A stretch of DNA of 64,000 nt from the NCBI GenBank assembly GCA_934778205.1, contig CAKVOD010000003.1:62001-126000 (forward strand). Direction: 5' to 3'. Position numbers and translations under genes: made by a program. Within the stretch, counting starts at the first letter, position 1; every line of letters starts with the position of its first letter. Positions 56,969-64,000 of the stretch are shown here, one piece after another. Origin of the DNA: an uncultured Clostridia bacterium (GTDB lineage: Bacteria; Bacillota; Clostridia; Christensenellales; UBA1242). The notes below the pieces were generated by a model that was not told the DNA's origin, ran no database searches, and saw only the letters and a list, made by a program, of their open reading frames with translations.

Positions 56969-58243
56969 TTAAAGTAGTTTTTTCTTGATTGTTTCAAGGT
57001 CATAGACGTCTTTGCTTGTCAAATTGCCAAGTGCGGTAACCCAAATTTTGTTGTTTTTGTTGTTAAACAAGCCGATATAGTCGTTTACATCTTCAATTGT
57101 TACATTTTTGAGTTCTTTTTTGTAGTCAAGTTCGTCGGTCAAAAAGTTGAGTAAATACTCAAAGTTGACATTGTTTAGCAAATATTTGACATAACCAATT
57201 TCGTCTTCATCTTTAAAAATTTCAATTTGTTTACGCAAATTAGCAAATTCTTCTTTCGTAATTCCGGATTTGTAACGATTTTGCACTTCTTTGGAGATTT
57301 CATCTATGACTTTATTGACATTATCTTTAGTTGCAACAAAAGCAAAAGTCATAAATGAATTGTATGCAAGTTCACCTATGGACGCCGAATACTCATATAC
57401 TAACCCTTTCTTTCGCAAAGTATTATATAAACCGCCACCTAGCGATAATAATTCACTATAAAAATAGCGACATATGCGATTTTTTGAGTTGTGAACGCCA
57501 AATGGAATTTCAATCGTAATGCGGATGTCTATTTTTTCTTGGTCGAGTTTGATAACTTGCATCTTGCTTGGTTTTTGAGCAACCAAGTCATAGTTGAGAT
57601 CAGGACAATCATTGCAAACCGCGAGATTTTTTTCTATATACTTATTATATAGTTTGACAAATTTTTGCATCGACAATGCCGAGCAAACATACATAACAAA
57701 ATTTTTTGCAATGTAATTTTTCTTTCTAAACTTTTCAAGTTCTTTCTTTGTAACTTTATCAATATCATCGCCCAAAACTTGACAAGATGTTTTATTGTAA
57801 TAATTATTGAATAATGTCAAGTGATATGCTGTAACATTGCGCTTGTCACATTCTTTGACTGACATTATTTCGTTGCGGACGACTTCGCGCTCTTTGTTGA
57901 TTTCTGCGGTGTTAAACTTTGTATTCAATAATATATCGCTAGCATATTCAAATGCTTCCTCAAAATATGTGTTTGCACGTTTGAACGTGACAAGTGTTGA
58001 GAATACGCCTGTTTGCGCGTTTACAAACGTTATTCTTGATGAATCTTTATCAATTTGTTCACGCGTACGATTTTTTGTTCCTAAAAACAAAGTATGTTCC
58101 AAAAAATGCGCTGTGCCAGCAACTTCGTCTTGCGCTGCGCCTGCTTTAAACCCCATATGGATGGTTGTAAATTTTTGTCCTTTAATTGTTTTTAGTATTA
58201 TTGTTGCGCCATTGTCAAACCTATGTATTTTATAATCTTTCAT
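56969..58243 (-). CDS. M16 family zinc peptidase (second gene of pair)
   Basis: About 424 residues from the ATG at 58243, which has GGAG 6 bp upstream. An ATG at 58255 overlaps the previous stop by one base and is less likely. The inverted zinc motif HxxEH is 'GTAHFLEHTLFLGTKNR', with the downstream glutamate in 'NKEREVVRNEI', so the active site is intact. The second half has the M16 C-terminal layout ('RKKGLVYEYSASIGELAYNSFMTFAFVATKDN'). There is no signal peptide, so it is likely cytoplasmic. It resembles the YmfF/YmfH-type pairs of Firmicutes, but both members here keep the zinc ligands. Confidence 0.92.
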   Translation of the reverse strand: MKDYKIHRFDNGATIILKTIKGQKFTTIHMGFKAGAAQDEVAGTAHFLEHTLFLGTKNRTREQIDKDSSRITFVNAQTGVFSTLVTFKRANTYFEEAFEYASDILLNTKFNTAEINKEREVVRNEIMSVKECDKRNVTAYHLTLFNNYYNKTSCQVLGDDIDKVTKKELEKFRKKNYIAKNFVMYVCSALSMQKFVKLYNKYIEKNLAVCNDCPDLNYDLVAQKPSKMQVIKLDQEKIDIRITIEIPFGVHNSKNRICRYFYSELLSLGGGLYNTLRKKGLVYEYSASIGELAYNSFMTFAFVATKDNVNKVIDEISKEVQNRYKSGITKEEFANLRKQIEIFKDEDEIGYVKYLLNNVNFEYLLNFLTDELDYKKELKNVTIEDVNDYIGLFNNKNNKIWVTALGNLTSKDVYDLETIKKKLL

Positions 58244-58254
58244 TAATTTCTCCA

Positions 58255-59553
58255 TTATTCAAAAAGTAATTTGTTTTTTGTTTCTTCAAGGCTATAGACA
58301 TCGTCTTCAGTCAAATCGCCCATATAAGAAACATACATTTTATTTTTCTTGTTTAGCAAAATCTTGATATAATCGTTGACATCTTCGACTTTAAGTTTTT
58401 TGTTTTCTTTGTCCCATTTTTTCAATTTTTTGAATTCGTTTTCAGTAACATATGTGGCAAAGATATTATCCGCAGTGGTCGTAGAACGTTCGACAGAATA
58501 AGATTCGTCGTCGATATAGTGCAAATTTTTCGTTCTTTGCTCAAACATTTCTTGAGACATACCTTCATCAAAAAATTTTTTAAAGTTTTTGCTCATTACA
58601 TCAATGACAGACTTACATTTTTCTTTGGTTGTCCTAAATCCCAAAACAGCCTCAGAATTGTAACTATTTGTATAAATGCCAATTCTATCAAATACGTATA
58701 CCAAACCATTTTGTCTCAATTCCAAAACAGTTGAACTTGTGAAATCGGTCATCAATGTGTTGATATATGATAGACAGGTTCGATTTTTGATGGTATCAAA
58801 ATTGACATCATAGTAAATAGAAATAAGGCAATCGACAGTTTGTGCGTCATTTGTATATACTTTTACGCTTTCAGGTAAATCGGGATAATGAATAGGTTTA
58901 CAAGAAACAGCGTTTGGGTCACGTGGCAATTTTTCGATAAATCTTTTGCTAAATTCTTTTTTTATCTTCCAAAGTGGCAAATTTGAGACTGCCACACATA
59001 CACATTTTTCAGCAACAAAATGCTTTTTGTGATATGCTTTTATAATTTCACTATTGATTTGATTAATTGAGTCGTGCGTTCCTAAATTTTTAGGATAATC
59101 ATATGATGTTGAATACACGTGAGAGTAATGTGACAAGTCTACTTCCCTACTAAAACGCACTTCTTTGCTACTCAATTCTTCTTGGATAACACCACGTTCT
59201 TTATCAATGCTGGCGTCGTCGAAATTGCTATTCATCATCATATCATAGGCAAGGTCAATTGACTCTTTCAATAATTTATTTGTGCGTAAACCGAACAACT
59301 CTATATATCTATAATTCGTACCGGCATTAAATTTACAAACCTCTAAAAGTTGATTGTTCACATCTTCTTTTGTCGGGAATGTTTTTGTCCCATTGAACAA
59401 CGAATGCTCTAAATAGTGTGCAGTCCCCTCAACTTCGTCATTTAGTGAACCCGCACGAAAAGCATAAATCATTGCAGTACTTTTATAATGTTTGATTTTT
59501 TTATAAATCAATATAGCTCCGTTGTCAAATTTGACAACTTTTGGTATTCTCAT
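58255..59553 (-). CDS. M16 family zinc peptidase (first gene of pair)
   Basis: A 432-residue paralogue of the following gene. The zinc motif is 'GTAHYLEHSLFNGTKTFP' with 'DKERGVIQEEL' downstream, so the catalytic and metal residues are present. The C-terminal half has 'ELRQNGLVYVFDRIGIYTNSYNSEAVLGFRTTKEK'. AGGAG lies before the ATG. The stop overlaps the next gene's region, so the two are co-translated and may form a heterodimer, as M16 pairs often do. Both genes share 'DVNDYI..L.NKKNK..VS..G.LT..DVY.LE..K.KLL' at the C-terminus. Confidence 0.92.
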   Translation of the reverse strand: MRIPKVVKFDNGAILIYKKIKHYKSTAMIYAFRAGSLNDEVEGTAHYLEHSLFNGTKTFPTKEDVNNQLLEVCKFNAGTNYRYIELFGLRTNKLLKESIDLAYDMMMNSNFDDASIDKERGVIQEELSSKEVRFSREVDLSHYSHVYSTSYDYPKNLGTHDSINQINSEIIKAYHKKHFVAEKCVCVAVSNLPLWKIKKEFSKRFIEKLPRDPNAVSCKPIHYPDLPESVKVYTNDAQTVDCLISIYYDVNFDTIKNRTCLSYINTLMTDFTSSTVLELRQNGLVYVFDRIGIYTNSYNSEAVLGFRTTKEKCKSVIDVMSKNFKKFFDEGMSQEMFEQRTKNLHYIDDESYSVERSTTTADNIFATYVTENEFKKLKKWDKENKKLKVEDVNDYIKILLNKKNKMYVSYMGDLTEDDVYSLEETKNKLLFE

Positions 59554-59705
59554 TTTTTATCTCCTAGTATTTTATCAGTCATCTAATAGCAATAGGTTGC
59601 AAGCCCGCCAATAAATACATACCATTATAGTGGAAAATGCCAACGGGAATGAACGAAAGAGCGGATATGTAATTAATACAAATACTGACCAAGTAAAGTA
59701 CAAAT

Positions 59706-59714
59706 ATTATATCA
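59706..59714 (-). promoter_or_regulatory. Extended -10 promoter of the M16 pair
   Basis: TGATATAAT on the minus strand (59706-59714), with a weak TTGCTT -35 overlapping the adjacent terminator (59729-59734). The leader to the ATG at 59553 would be about 145 nt and holds no recognised element. Confidence 0.5.
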
Positions 59715-59724
59715 CAATAGAAAC

Positions 59725-59758
59725 AAAAAAGCAAGGACTCCTGCATTGTCCTTGCTTT
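59725..59758. terminator. Terminator of the ribosomal-protein operon
   Basis: An 8-bp stem (GCAAGGAC / GTCCTTGC, 59731-59755, loop of 9) is followed on the minus strand by six T. It lies about 55 bp after the rplQ stop. Confidence 0.85.
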
Positions 59759-59813
59759 TATTTTCCAATTCACCTGCTTTGAATTGAACTTTCAATAAAT
59801 TTAGTAAATTGAA

Positions 59814-60323
59814 CTAGACAAGTTCAATTCTAACTTTCATTGCACCATCGCCACGGCGTTGTCCAAGCTTAATAATTCTTGTATATCCGCCACCTTGTCC
59901 AGATTCTTCTTTTCTAGAAGCATATTTTGGAGCGTATACATTGAAAATCTTTTCAATCAATGGGTGAGCAACATCTTCAGTACGTGTTTTGAAGTCTTCT
60001 TTCTTTTCGCCTTCCAAACGTTGTTCTTGAACATCGTTGACCATTCCCATAATTTTGCGACGAGCGTTGAGTTTTTTTGCGCCATCGTTCAACACTTTTC
60101 TTGTTGTCTTTTCGCCTTTTTCATTGACATATGGTTTTTCAACTTCGACTGTATCGTTATAGTTGTTTACAGCAAGTGTCAAAACTTTGTCAGCAAGACG
60201 AGAAACTGATTGTGCTCTATCAAGGGTTGTTTCAAGATAACCTTTCCACAAAAAGTCAGTCAACTGCCCACGCAAAATAGCCATACGCAAATCTGTTCTT
60301 TTACCTAATTTGTTTATTGCCAT
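59814..60323 (-). CDS. rplQ: 50S ribosomal protein L17, extended form
   Basis: The 169-residue protein begins 'AINKLGKRTDLRMAILRGQLTDFLWKGYLETTLDRAQSVSRLADKVLTLA', which is L17, and ends 'GGGYTRIIKLGQRRGDGAMKVRIELV', the L17 signature. Between them, about 65-135, lies an insertion rich in Lys and Glu ('VEVEKPYVNEKGEKTTRKV...EQRLEGEKKEDFKTRTED') that makes it some 40-50 residues longer than usual bacterial L17. It assembles near the peptide exit of the large subunit. Last gene of the operon, 16 bp after rpoA. Confidence 0.95.
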   Translation of the reverse strand: MAINKLGKRTDLRMAILRGQLTDFLWKGYLETTLDRAQSVSRLADKVLTLAVNNYNDTVEVEKPYVNEKGEKTTRKVLNDGAKKLNARRKIMGMVNDVQEQRLEGEKKEDFKTRTEDVAHPLIEKIFNVYAPKYASRKEESGQGGGYTRIIKLGQRRGDGAMKVRIELV

Positions 60324-60339
60324 TTGTTCTCTCCTTTAT

Positions 60340-61293
60340 TTATTCTTCGTCATCTCTCAATTTGAGCCCAAGGCCATTAATCTTTTCGATTACTTCTTCA
60401 AGCGATTTTGCCCCGAGATTTTTGACTTTTAACATATCATCTTTTGATTTCTTTACCAAATCTTCAACAGTATTTATATTTGCTCTTTTCAAGCAGTTGT
60501 GACTACGAACTGAAAGTTCAAGTTCATCAATACTCATACTCATAATTTTGGAGTTTTTGTCCTCTTCTGGGCTGACAAGAATTTCAGTGTTTGCCATATC
60601 CTCTACGAGGTCTACAAACAATTGTGTGTGGTCTTGTAAAATCTTACCTGCAAGACTTACAACTTCAACCGCACGTCTTGTGCCATTTGTGGTAACTTCC
60701 AAAATCAATTTGTCGTAACCCATATTGTGTCCAACGCGAGCACCTTCCAAATAAAAGTTCGCGGCTTTTACAGGAGTGAAAATTGAGTCAACAGCGATGT
60801 AGCCGATGCTTTCAATTTCGCTCTTATTTTGAGTTGAAGGTACATACCCGCGTCCACGCGCAACAGTGATTTCCATCTCTAAGTCTGCGTCATCATCTAG
60901 CGTGCATAGATAAAGTTCTGGGTTTTTGCATTCGACATCAATTGGATATTCAATATCTTTTGCTTTCAACACACCTGCGCCCTTCTTGTTGAGTCTTAAT
61001 GTTGTTTTAAACTCAGGGTCGTTGCTAGTTGTTGCTAGTGCAATATTTTTGAGATTGAGAATGATATCTGAAACATCTTCTTTCACGCCCTTAACATTTG
61101 AAAATTCGTGCGAAACACCCGCAATTCTTATTGCGACAGGTGCAATACCCGGCAATGAAGCAAGCAAGATTCTTCTAAAACTATTTCCAAGTGTTGTACC
61201 GAATCCTCTTTCAAGCGGTTCGACAATAACTTTTGCAAAACTGCCGTCAGCATTTTCTTCAACTGTGATTTTTGGTTTTTCGATTTGCATCAT
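60340..61293 (-). CDS. rpoA: RNA polymerase alpha subunit
   Basis: The 317-residue alpha subunit. The N-terminal dimerisation domain contains 'VEPLERGFGTTLGNSFRRILLASLPG'. The C-terminal domain (about 245-315) contains 'IDELELSVRSHNCLKRANINTVEDLVKKSKDDMLKVKNLGAKSLEEV', the DNA- and activator-binding part. The start may be either of two adjacent ATG codons (61293 or 61290). GGAGG lies about 10 bp upstream. It follows rpsD after a 69-bp spacer that holds a hairpin and a possible internal promoter. Confidence 0.97.
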   Translation of the reverse strand: MMQIEKPKITVEENADGSFAKVIVEPLERGFGTTLGNSFRRILLASLPGIAPVAIRIAGVSHEFSNVKGVKEDVSDIILNLKNIALATTSNDPEFKTTLRLNKKGAGVLKAKDIEYPIDVECKNPELYLCTLDDDADLEMEITVARGRGYVPSTQNKSEIESIGYIAVDSIFTPVKAANFYLEGARVGHNMGYDKLILEVTTNGTRRAVEVVSLAGKILQDHTQLFVDLVEDMANTEILVSPEEDKNSKIMSMSIDELELSVRSHNCLKRANINTVEDLVKKSKDDMLKVKNLGAKSLEEVIEKINGLGLKLRDDEE

Positions 61294-61311
61294 AAACTAC
61301 AAATCCTCCTA

Positions 61312-61340
61312 ATTATAAAATAGAAAATTGTAAATCGCAA
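61312..61340 (-). promoter_or_regulatory. Possible internal promoter of rpoA-rplQ, with hairpin
   Basis: On the minus strand TTGCGA (61335-61340) and perfect TATAAT (61312-61317) are separated by 17 bp, giving a leader of about 12 nt with the ribosome site. A hairpin GAAAATTG / CAATTTTC (61323-61345) overlaps the same bases and could be a processing or attenuation site instead. Confidence 0.4.
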
Positions 61341-61362
61341 TTTTCCATTGCAATTGTTTTTA

Positions 61363-61989
61363 TTATTTACTATAAAGTTCGACAACCAAGTGTTCTGCAA
61401 AGCGCATATCAATGTCATCTCTTTGCGGAAGCGCGTTGATTTTACCTGTCAATGTTTTTGTGTCAAATTCAAGCCATTTTGGAGTTGTAATTTTAACCTT
61501 TCCAAGTTCTTTGAAAAGTCCATTGTCTGCACGGCCTTCTTTGACTGCGACAACATCACCAGCTGAAACCACGAATGATGGAATGTCAACAACTCTGCCG
61601 TTGACTGTAATGTGTCCGTGATTTACTATTTGACGGCATTTTGCTCTGCTTTCGCCAAGTCCCATACGATAAACAACATTGTCAAGACGTCTTTCCAAAA
61701 GTTGCAAAAGGTTTTCACCAGTGTTTCCTTTCATACGTTCTGCTGTTTCATATGTGGCGTGGAATTGTTTTTCAAGCAAACCATAATATCTCTTAATCTT
61801 TTGCTTTTCTCTAAGTTGCAATCCGTACTCACTTTGTTTTTTGCGAGCACTTTGCGCTCCGTGTTGTCCAGGAACTGTTGGTCTACGCTCCATAGCACAT
61901 TTGCCACTCAAGCATCTTTCACCTTTCAAGAAAAGTTTGCATCCTTCTCTTCTGCACAAACGGCAATCGGCATCAGTATATTTTGCCAT
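61363..61989 (-). CDS. rpsD: 30S ribosomal protein S4
   Basis: A 208-residue S4. The N-terminus keeps a zinc-binding cysteine set 'CRLCRREGCKLFLKGERCLSGKCAMERRP', marking the C+ form. 'KQSEYGLQLREKQKIKRYYGLLEKQFHATYETAERMKG' follows, and the S4 RNA-binding domain is 'LERRLDNVVYRMGLGESRAKCRQIVNHGHITVNGRVVDIPSFVV'. S4 starts 30S assembly. In E. coli S4 also represses its own operon, and in Bacillus its own gene. Confidence 0.97.
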   Translation of the reverse strand: MAKYTDADCRLCRREGCKLFLKGERCLSGKCAMERRPTVPGQHGAQSARKKQSEYGLQLREKQKIKRYYGLLEKQFHATYETAERMKGNTGENLLQLLERRLDNVVYRMGLGESRAKCRQIVNHGHITVNGRVVDIPSFVVSAGDVVAVKEGRADNGLFKELGKVKITTPKWLEFDTKTLTGKINALPQRDDIDMRFAEHLVVELYSK

Positions 61990-61998
61990 AATTTCCTC

Positions 61999-62391
61999 CT
62001 ATATTCTTCTCTTCTTTGGCGGACGGCATCCATTAAAAGGTATTGAAGATACATCTTTGATTGATGTAACTGCAATTTCCGCATTTCCTAGCGCTCTAAT
62101 AGCCGCTTCTCTACCACGACCTGCGCCCTTAACGAATACATCGACTGACCTCAAGCCTTGTTCCTTTGCTGCTTTAACGGCAGTTTCGGCAACTTGTGCG
62201 GCTGCATAAGGTGTATCCTTCTTTGAGTTTCTAAAACCAAGGCTACCAGAACTTGACCAAGAAATAACGTTTCCTTGTTCGTCAGTTACTGTTACCATAC
62301 AGTTATTAAATGTTGATTTGATGTGAACTTGACCCTTGTCAAGATTTTTCGTACTTCTTCTTTTCTTTGTAGGTTTATTAGTTGTTGCCAT
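61999..62391 (-). CDS. rpsK: 30S ribosomal protein S11
   Basis: A 130-residue S11 with 'GQVHIKSTFNNCMVTVTDEQGNVISWSSSGSLGFRNSKKDTPYAAAQVAETA' and the conserved end 'NGCRPPKKRRI'. It binds 16S rRNA at the platform. It is 9 bp from rpsM and 9 bp from rpsD. Confidence 0.97.
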   Translation of the reverse strand: MATTNKPTKKRRSTKNLDKGQVHIKSTFNNCMVTVTDEQGNVISWSSSGSLGFRNSKKDTPYAAAQVAETAVKAAKEQGLRSVDVFVKGAGRGREAAIRALGNAEIAVTSIKDVSSIPFNGCRPPKKRRI

Positions 62392-62400
62392 AAATTACTC

Positions 62401-62769
62401 CTATTTCTTACCGCGAGAAACAGTCTTTTTAGCGCCTTTTCTCGTACGAGCATTTGTTTTTGTTCTTTGTCCACGAACAGGAAGTCCACGTCTGTGACGA
62501 ATACCACGATAGCATCCAATTTCTTGTAGACGCTTTACGTTCATCAAAACTTCTGACTTAAGTTCGCCCTCGACTTTTAGGTTTTTGTCAATATAGTTTC
62601 TAATTAGCGTTGCTTCTTCTTCGGTCAAGTCTTTGACACGTGTGTCAGGATTAACGCCAGTTTCTTTCAAAATTTTGTTTGATGTTGTGCGACCAATTCC
62701 ATAAATATAAGTCAAACCAATTTCAACTCTTTTCTCTTTTGGAAGGTCGACACCAGCAATTCTTGCCAT
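62401..62769 (-). CDS. rpsM: 30S ribosomal protein S13
   Basis: A 122-residue S13, 'ARIAGVDLPKEKRVEIGLTYIYGIGRTTSNKILKETGVNPDTRVKDLTEEE', ending 'RGQRTKTNARTRKGAKKTVSRGKK', the conserved basic tail. It sits at the head of the 30S subunit and contacts the P-site tRNA. GGAGG lies before the ATG. It is preceded by a 159-bp structured spacer, much longer than other gaps in the operon. Confidence 0.97.
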   Translation of the reverse strand: MARIAGVDLPKEKRVEIGLTYIYGIGRTTSNKILKETGVNPDTRVKDLTEEEATLIRNYIDKNLKVEGELKSEVLMNVKRLQEIGCYRGIRHRRGLPVRGQRTKTNARTRKGAKKTVSRGKK

Positions 62770-62799
62770 ATTTTCCTCCGATTTTTATTTTTCTATATG

Positions 62800-62925
62800 A
62801 GCGCAAACTAGACACAAAGGTGGAATTTGTGTAGCCGCGATAGTTTGCGGTGTTTTTGTTTCTTTGTTGCCCATACGTAAATATGCACGCAAAACAACTT
62901 GTTTTATGCTTGCGTACGGGCAATT
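62800..62925 (-). promoter_or_regulatory. Structured RNA leader before rpsM
   Basis: Two nested hairpins fill the spacer. Hairpin A has a 9-bp stem (62802-62810 with 62841-62849) enclosing a 7-bp stem (62812-62818 with 62826-62832). Hairpin B has an 11-bp stem with one G-U pair (62867-62877 with 62913-62923) enclosing a 7-bp stem (62891-62897 with 62899-62905). Neither is followed by a T run. The position matches that of the S4-controlled alpha-operon leader in E. coli, but the structure is not a proven match. Confidence 0.55.
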
Positions 62926-62928
62926 AAA

Positions 62929-63042
62929 TTAGCCTTGTACTTGTTTATGCTTTTTGTTTGGGCAAATAACCATAACTTTGCCGTCACGTTTGATAACTTT
63001 GCATTTATCGCACATTGGCTTTACTGATGACCTTACTTTCAT
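62929..63042 (-). CDS. rpmJ: 50S ribosomal protein L36
   Basis: A 37-residue protein, MKVRSSVKPMCDKCKVIKR followed by DGKVMVICPNKKHKQVQG. The zinc ligands are C-x-x-C, C and H (the C+ form). AAGGAG lies before the ATG. The gap to infA is 18 bp. Confidence 0.95.
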   Translation of the reverse strand: MKVRSSVKPMCDKCKVIKRDGKVMVICPNKKHKQVQG

Positions 63043-63060
63043 TTTCTTTGCTCCTTTGCC

Positions 63061-63294
63061 TTAATTTCTTTTCTTCTTATCACCACGATATGTGATTCTA
63101 CCTTTATTGATGTCGTAAGGAGATAATTCAACAGTTACTTTATCGCCTTCTAGGACTTCAATATGTCGTTGTGCAAGTCGTCCAGCAACATACGCTTCAA
63201 TAACGTGTTCATTTGGTAATTTTACCTTGTAAACCGCATTTCGTATCACTTCAACAACTATGCCTTCAACTTCAATTCCTTCACCTCTAGGCAT
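63061..63294 (-). CDS. infA: Translation initiation factor IF-1
   Basis: About 77 residues from the ATG at 63294: 'PRGEGIEVEGIVVEVIRNAVYKVKLPNEHVIEAYVAGRLAQRHIEVLEGDKVTVELSPYDINKGRITYRG', a complete IF-1 OB-fold that sits in the ribosomal A site during initiation. The frame extends four codons further up to 63306. I prefer 63294 because GGAGGT lies 4 bp before it. The start overlaps the end of the upstream gene by 8 bp. Confidence 0.96.
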   Translation of the reverse strand: MPRGEGIEVEGIVVEVIRNAVYKVKLPNEHVIEAYVAGRLAQRHIEVLEGDKVTVELSPYDINKGRITYRGDKKKRN

Positions 63295-63562
63295 CGTTAC
63301 CTCCATTAAAACTCTTTTTATAGGGATTCAATATCGTTTTGATATCTGAATCGTAAATTTTTTGTCCTTGTTCCAATTTTTGTCTTAAATCACTTGAGTT
63401 TAGAATGTCTAAATGTTTTGTTCGCTTGCGTTTTGGATTTTCAAGTTTCCTTGAATCTCCATTGACAAGTTCAACAAAATCTTTGTCAACCAACTTGTAG
63501 ACGCAATATACTTTGTTTTTATCACGTCCTGCTTTACTCTTAACAATAGTTCCAACTTCCAT
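63287..63562 (-). CDS. KOW-domain RNA-binding protein (L14e-like)
   Basis: A 91-residue protein, 'EVGTIVKSKAGRDKNKVYCVYKLVDKDFVELVNGDSRKLENPKRKRTKHLDIL', with an N-terminal KOW motif and a basic middle. Proteins of this type sit between map and infA in many Firmicutes and are annotated as L14e/L6e/L27e-like RNA-binding proteins of unproven role. It lies 7 bp after map and overlaps infA by 8 bp. Confidence 0.88.
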   Translation of the reverse strand: MEVGTIVKSKAGRDKNKVYCVYKLVDKDFVELVNGDSRKLENPKRKRTKHLDILNSSDLRQKLEQGQKIYDSDIKTILNPYKKSFNGGNDA

Positions 63563-63569
63563 ATAACAC

Positions 63570-64000
63570 CTATAATGTTAAGATTTCAACGCCGTTTTCA
63601 GTAATCAAAACAGTATTCTCATAGTGAGATGCAGGTAATCCGTCTTTTGTTACTATTGTCCAATCATCGTCGAGCAAAACGATTTCTTTTTTGCCCATAT
63701 TAATCATTGGTTCAATAGCAATAGTCATACCAGCATAAAGTTTTGCACCTGTACCAGCTTTGCCATAGTTAGGGACGGAAGGCGGTTCGTGCAAATTGCG
63801 ACCAACTCCGTGTCCTTCAAGAAGACGGACGACGCTATAACCATTTGATTCAGCGTGCGCTTGCACCTTCGTGGATATGTCACCGACAAAATTGCCCGCT
63901 TTTATATCCTTGATTCCTTCAAAGAAACTTTCTTCGGTAACCCTAACAAGTTTCCTCTTTTCCTCACTAACTTGGCCAATACAGAAGGTTCTTGCGGCGT
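63570..64000 (-). CDS. map: Methionine aminopeptidase, C-terminal part (runs off right edge)
   Basis: The frame is open through 64000, so the first part of the gene lies outside the window. The visible part reads 'AARTFCIGQVSEEKRKLVRVTEESFFEGIKDIKAGNFVGDISTKVQAHAES', then 'RLLEGHGVGRNLHEPPSVPNYG' with a metal-binding His, then 'MTIAIEPMIN' with a metal-binding Glu, and 'SHYENTVLITENGVEIL' with the last metal-binding Glu. It removes the initiator methionine from nascent proteins. First gene visible of the ribosomal operon; the GTG at 63866 is internal and not the start. Confidence 0.95.
   Translation of the reverse strand, partial: AARTFCIGQVSEEKRKLVRVTEESFFEGIKDIKAGNFVGDISTKVQAHAESNGYSVVRLLEGHGVGRNLHEPPSVPNYGKAGTGAKLYAGMTIAIEPMINMGKKEIVLLDDDWTIVTKDGLPASHYENTVLITENGVEILTL

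Noticed and set aside
59579..59773. Minus-strand frame of 64 codons in the M16 leader
   Set aside because: It crosses the ribosomal operon terminator and has no ribosome site.
62723..62923. Small frame covering the rpsM leader
   Set aside because: It overlaps rpsM in another frame and matches the hairpin-forming leader. No ribosome site.

Overview
The window is low-GC, tightly packed bacterial chromosome. Firmicutes-type features are strong AGGAG ribosome sites, TTGACA/TATAAT promoters, hairpin-plus-T terminators, the gene order map - KOW protein - infA - rpmJ - rpsM - rpsK - rpsD - rpoA - rplQ, a SipW-type signal peptidase and YugP-type zinc peptidases. I infer an uncultivated clostridial, probably gut-associated, lineage. 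The unusually long L17 and the giant surface proteins fit that, but the sequence alone does not fix the taxon. No rRNA, tRNA, CRISPR array, transposase or phage gene was seen.

Region 1 (1-39.5 kb) is a cell-surface region interleaved with tRNA-synthetase genes. A partial GLUG-repeat protein runs off the left edge (1-738, minus) and is divergent from hisS and a small membrane protein. Then come a 5,939-residue GLUG-repeat lipoprotein (3335-21154, minus), two membrane-anchored proteins (at least one camelysin-like) with a SipW-type signal peptidase (21.5-24.4 kb), gltX, and a 4,331-residue fibronectin-III-like protein with an N-terminal signal anchor (26473-39468, minus). The two giant genes fill about 48% of the window. 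All the surface proteins seen whole are anchored at the N-terminus, and none ends in an LPXTG-type sorting signal. The spacers here hold minisatellites, dispersed repeats and a family of small hairpins.

Region 2 (39.6-51.7 kb) holds a possible RsfA-like regulator, two proteins of unknown function, two tandem YugP-type zinc peptidases, a U32 peptidase/RlhA-like gene that looks leaderless, and a tex-serS-argS operon.

Region 3 (51.8-56.9 kb) holds an AT-rich McrB-McrC modification-dependent restriction pair. Immediately upstream on the same strand are an ASCH-domain gene, a membrane protein and deoC. A striking 15-bp-arm inverted repeat follows mcrC.

Region 4 (57-64 kb) has a pair of M16 zinc peptidases and the end of the ribosomal-protein super-operon, all on the minus strand. 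That operon has a structured leader before rpsM and a possible internal promoter before rpoA.

The best candidates for undescribed biology are the giant GLUG lipoprotein, with a cysteine-dense module near its C-terminus, and its neighbourhood of a second giant protein and a SipW cluster. Secondary candidates are the covarying hairpin repeats, the structured rpsM leader and the leaderless U32 gene.
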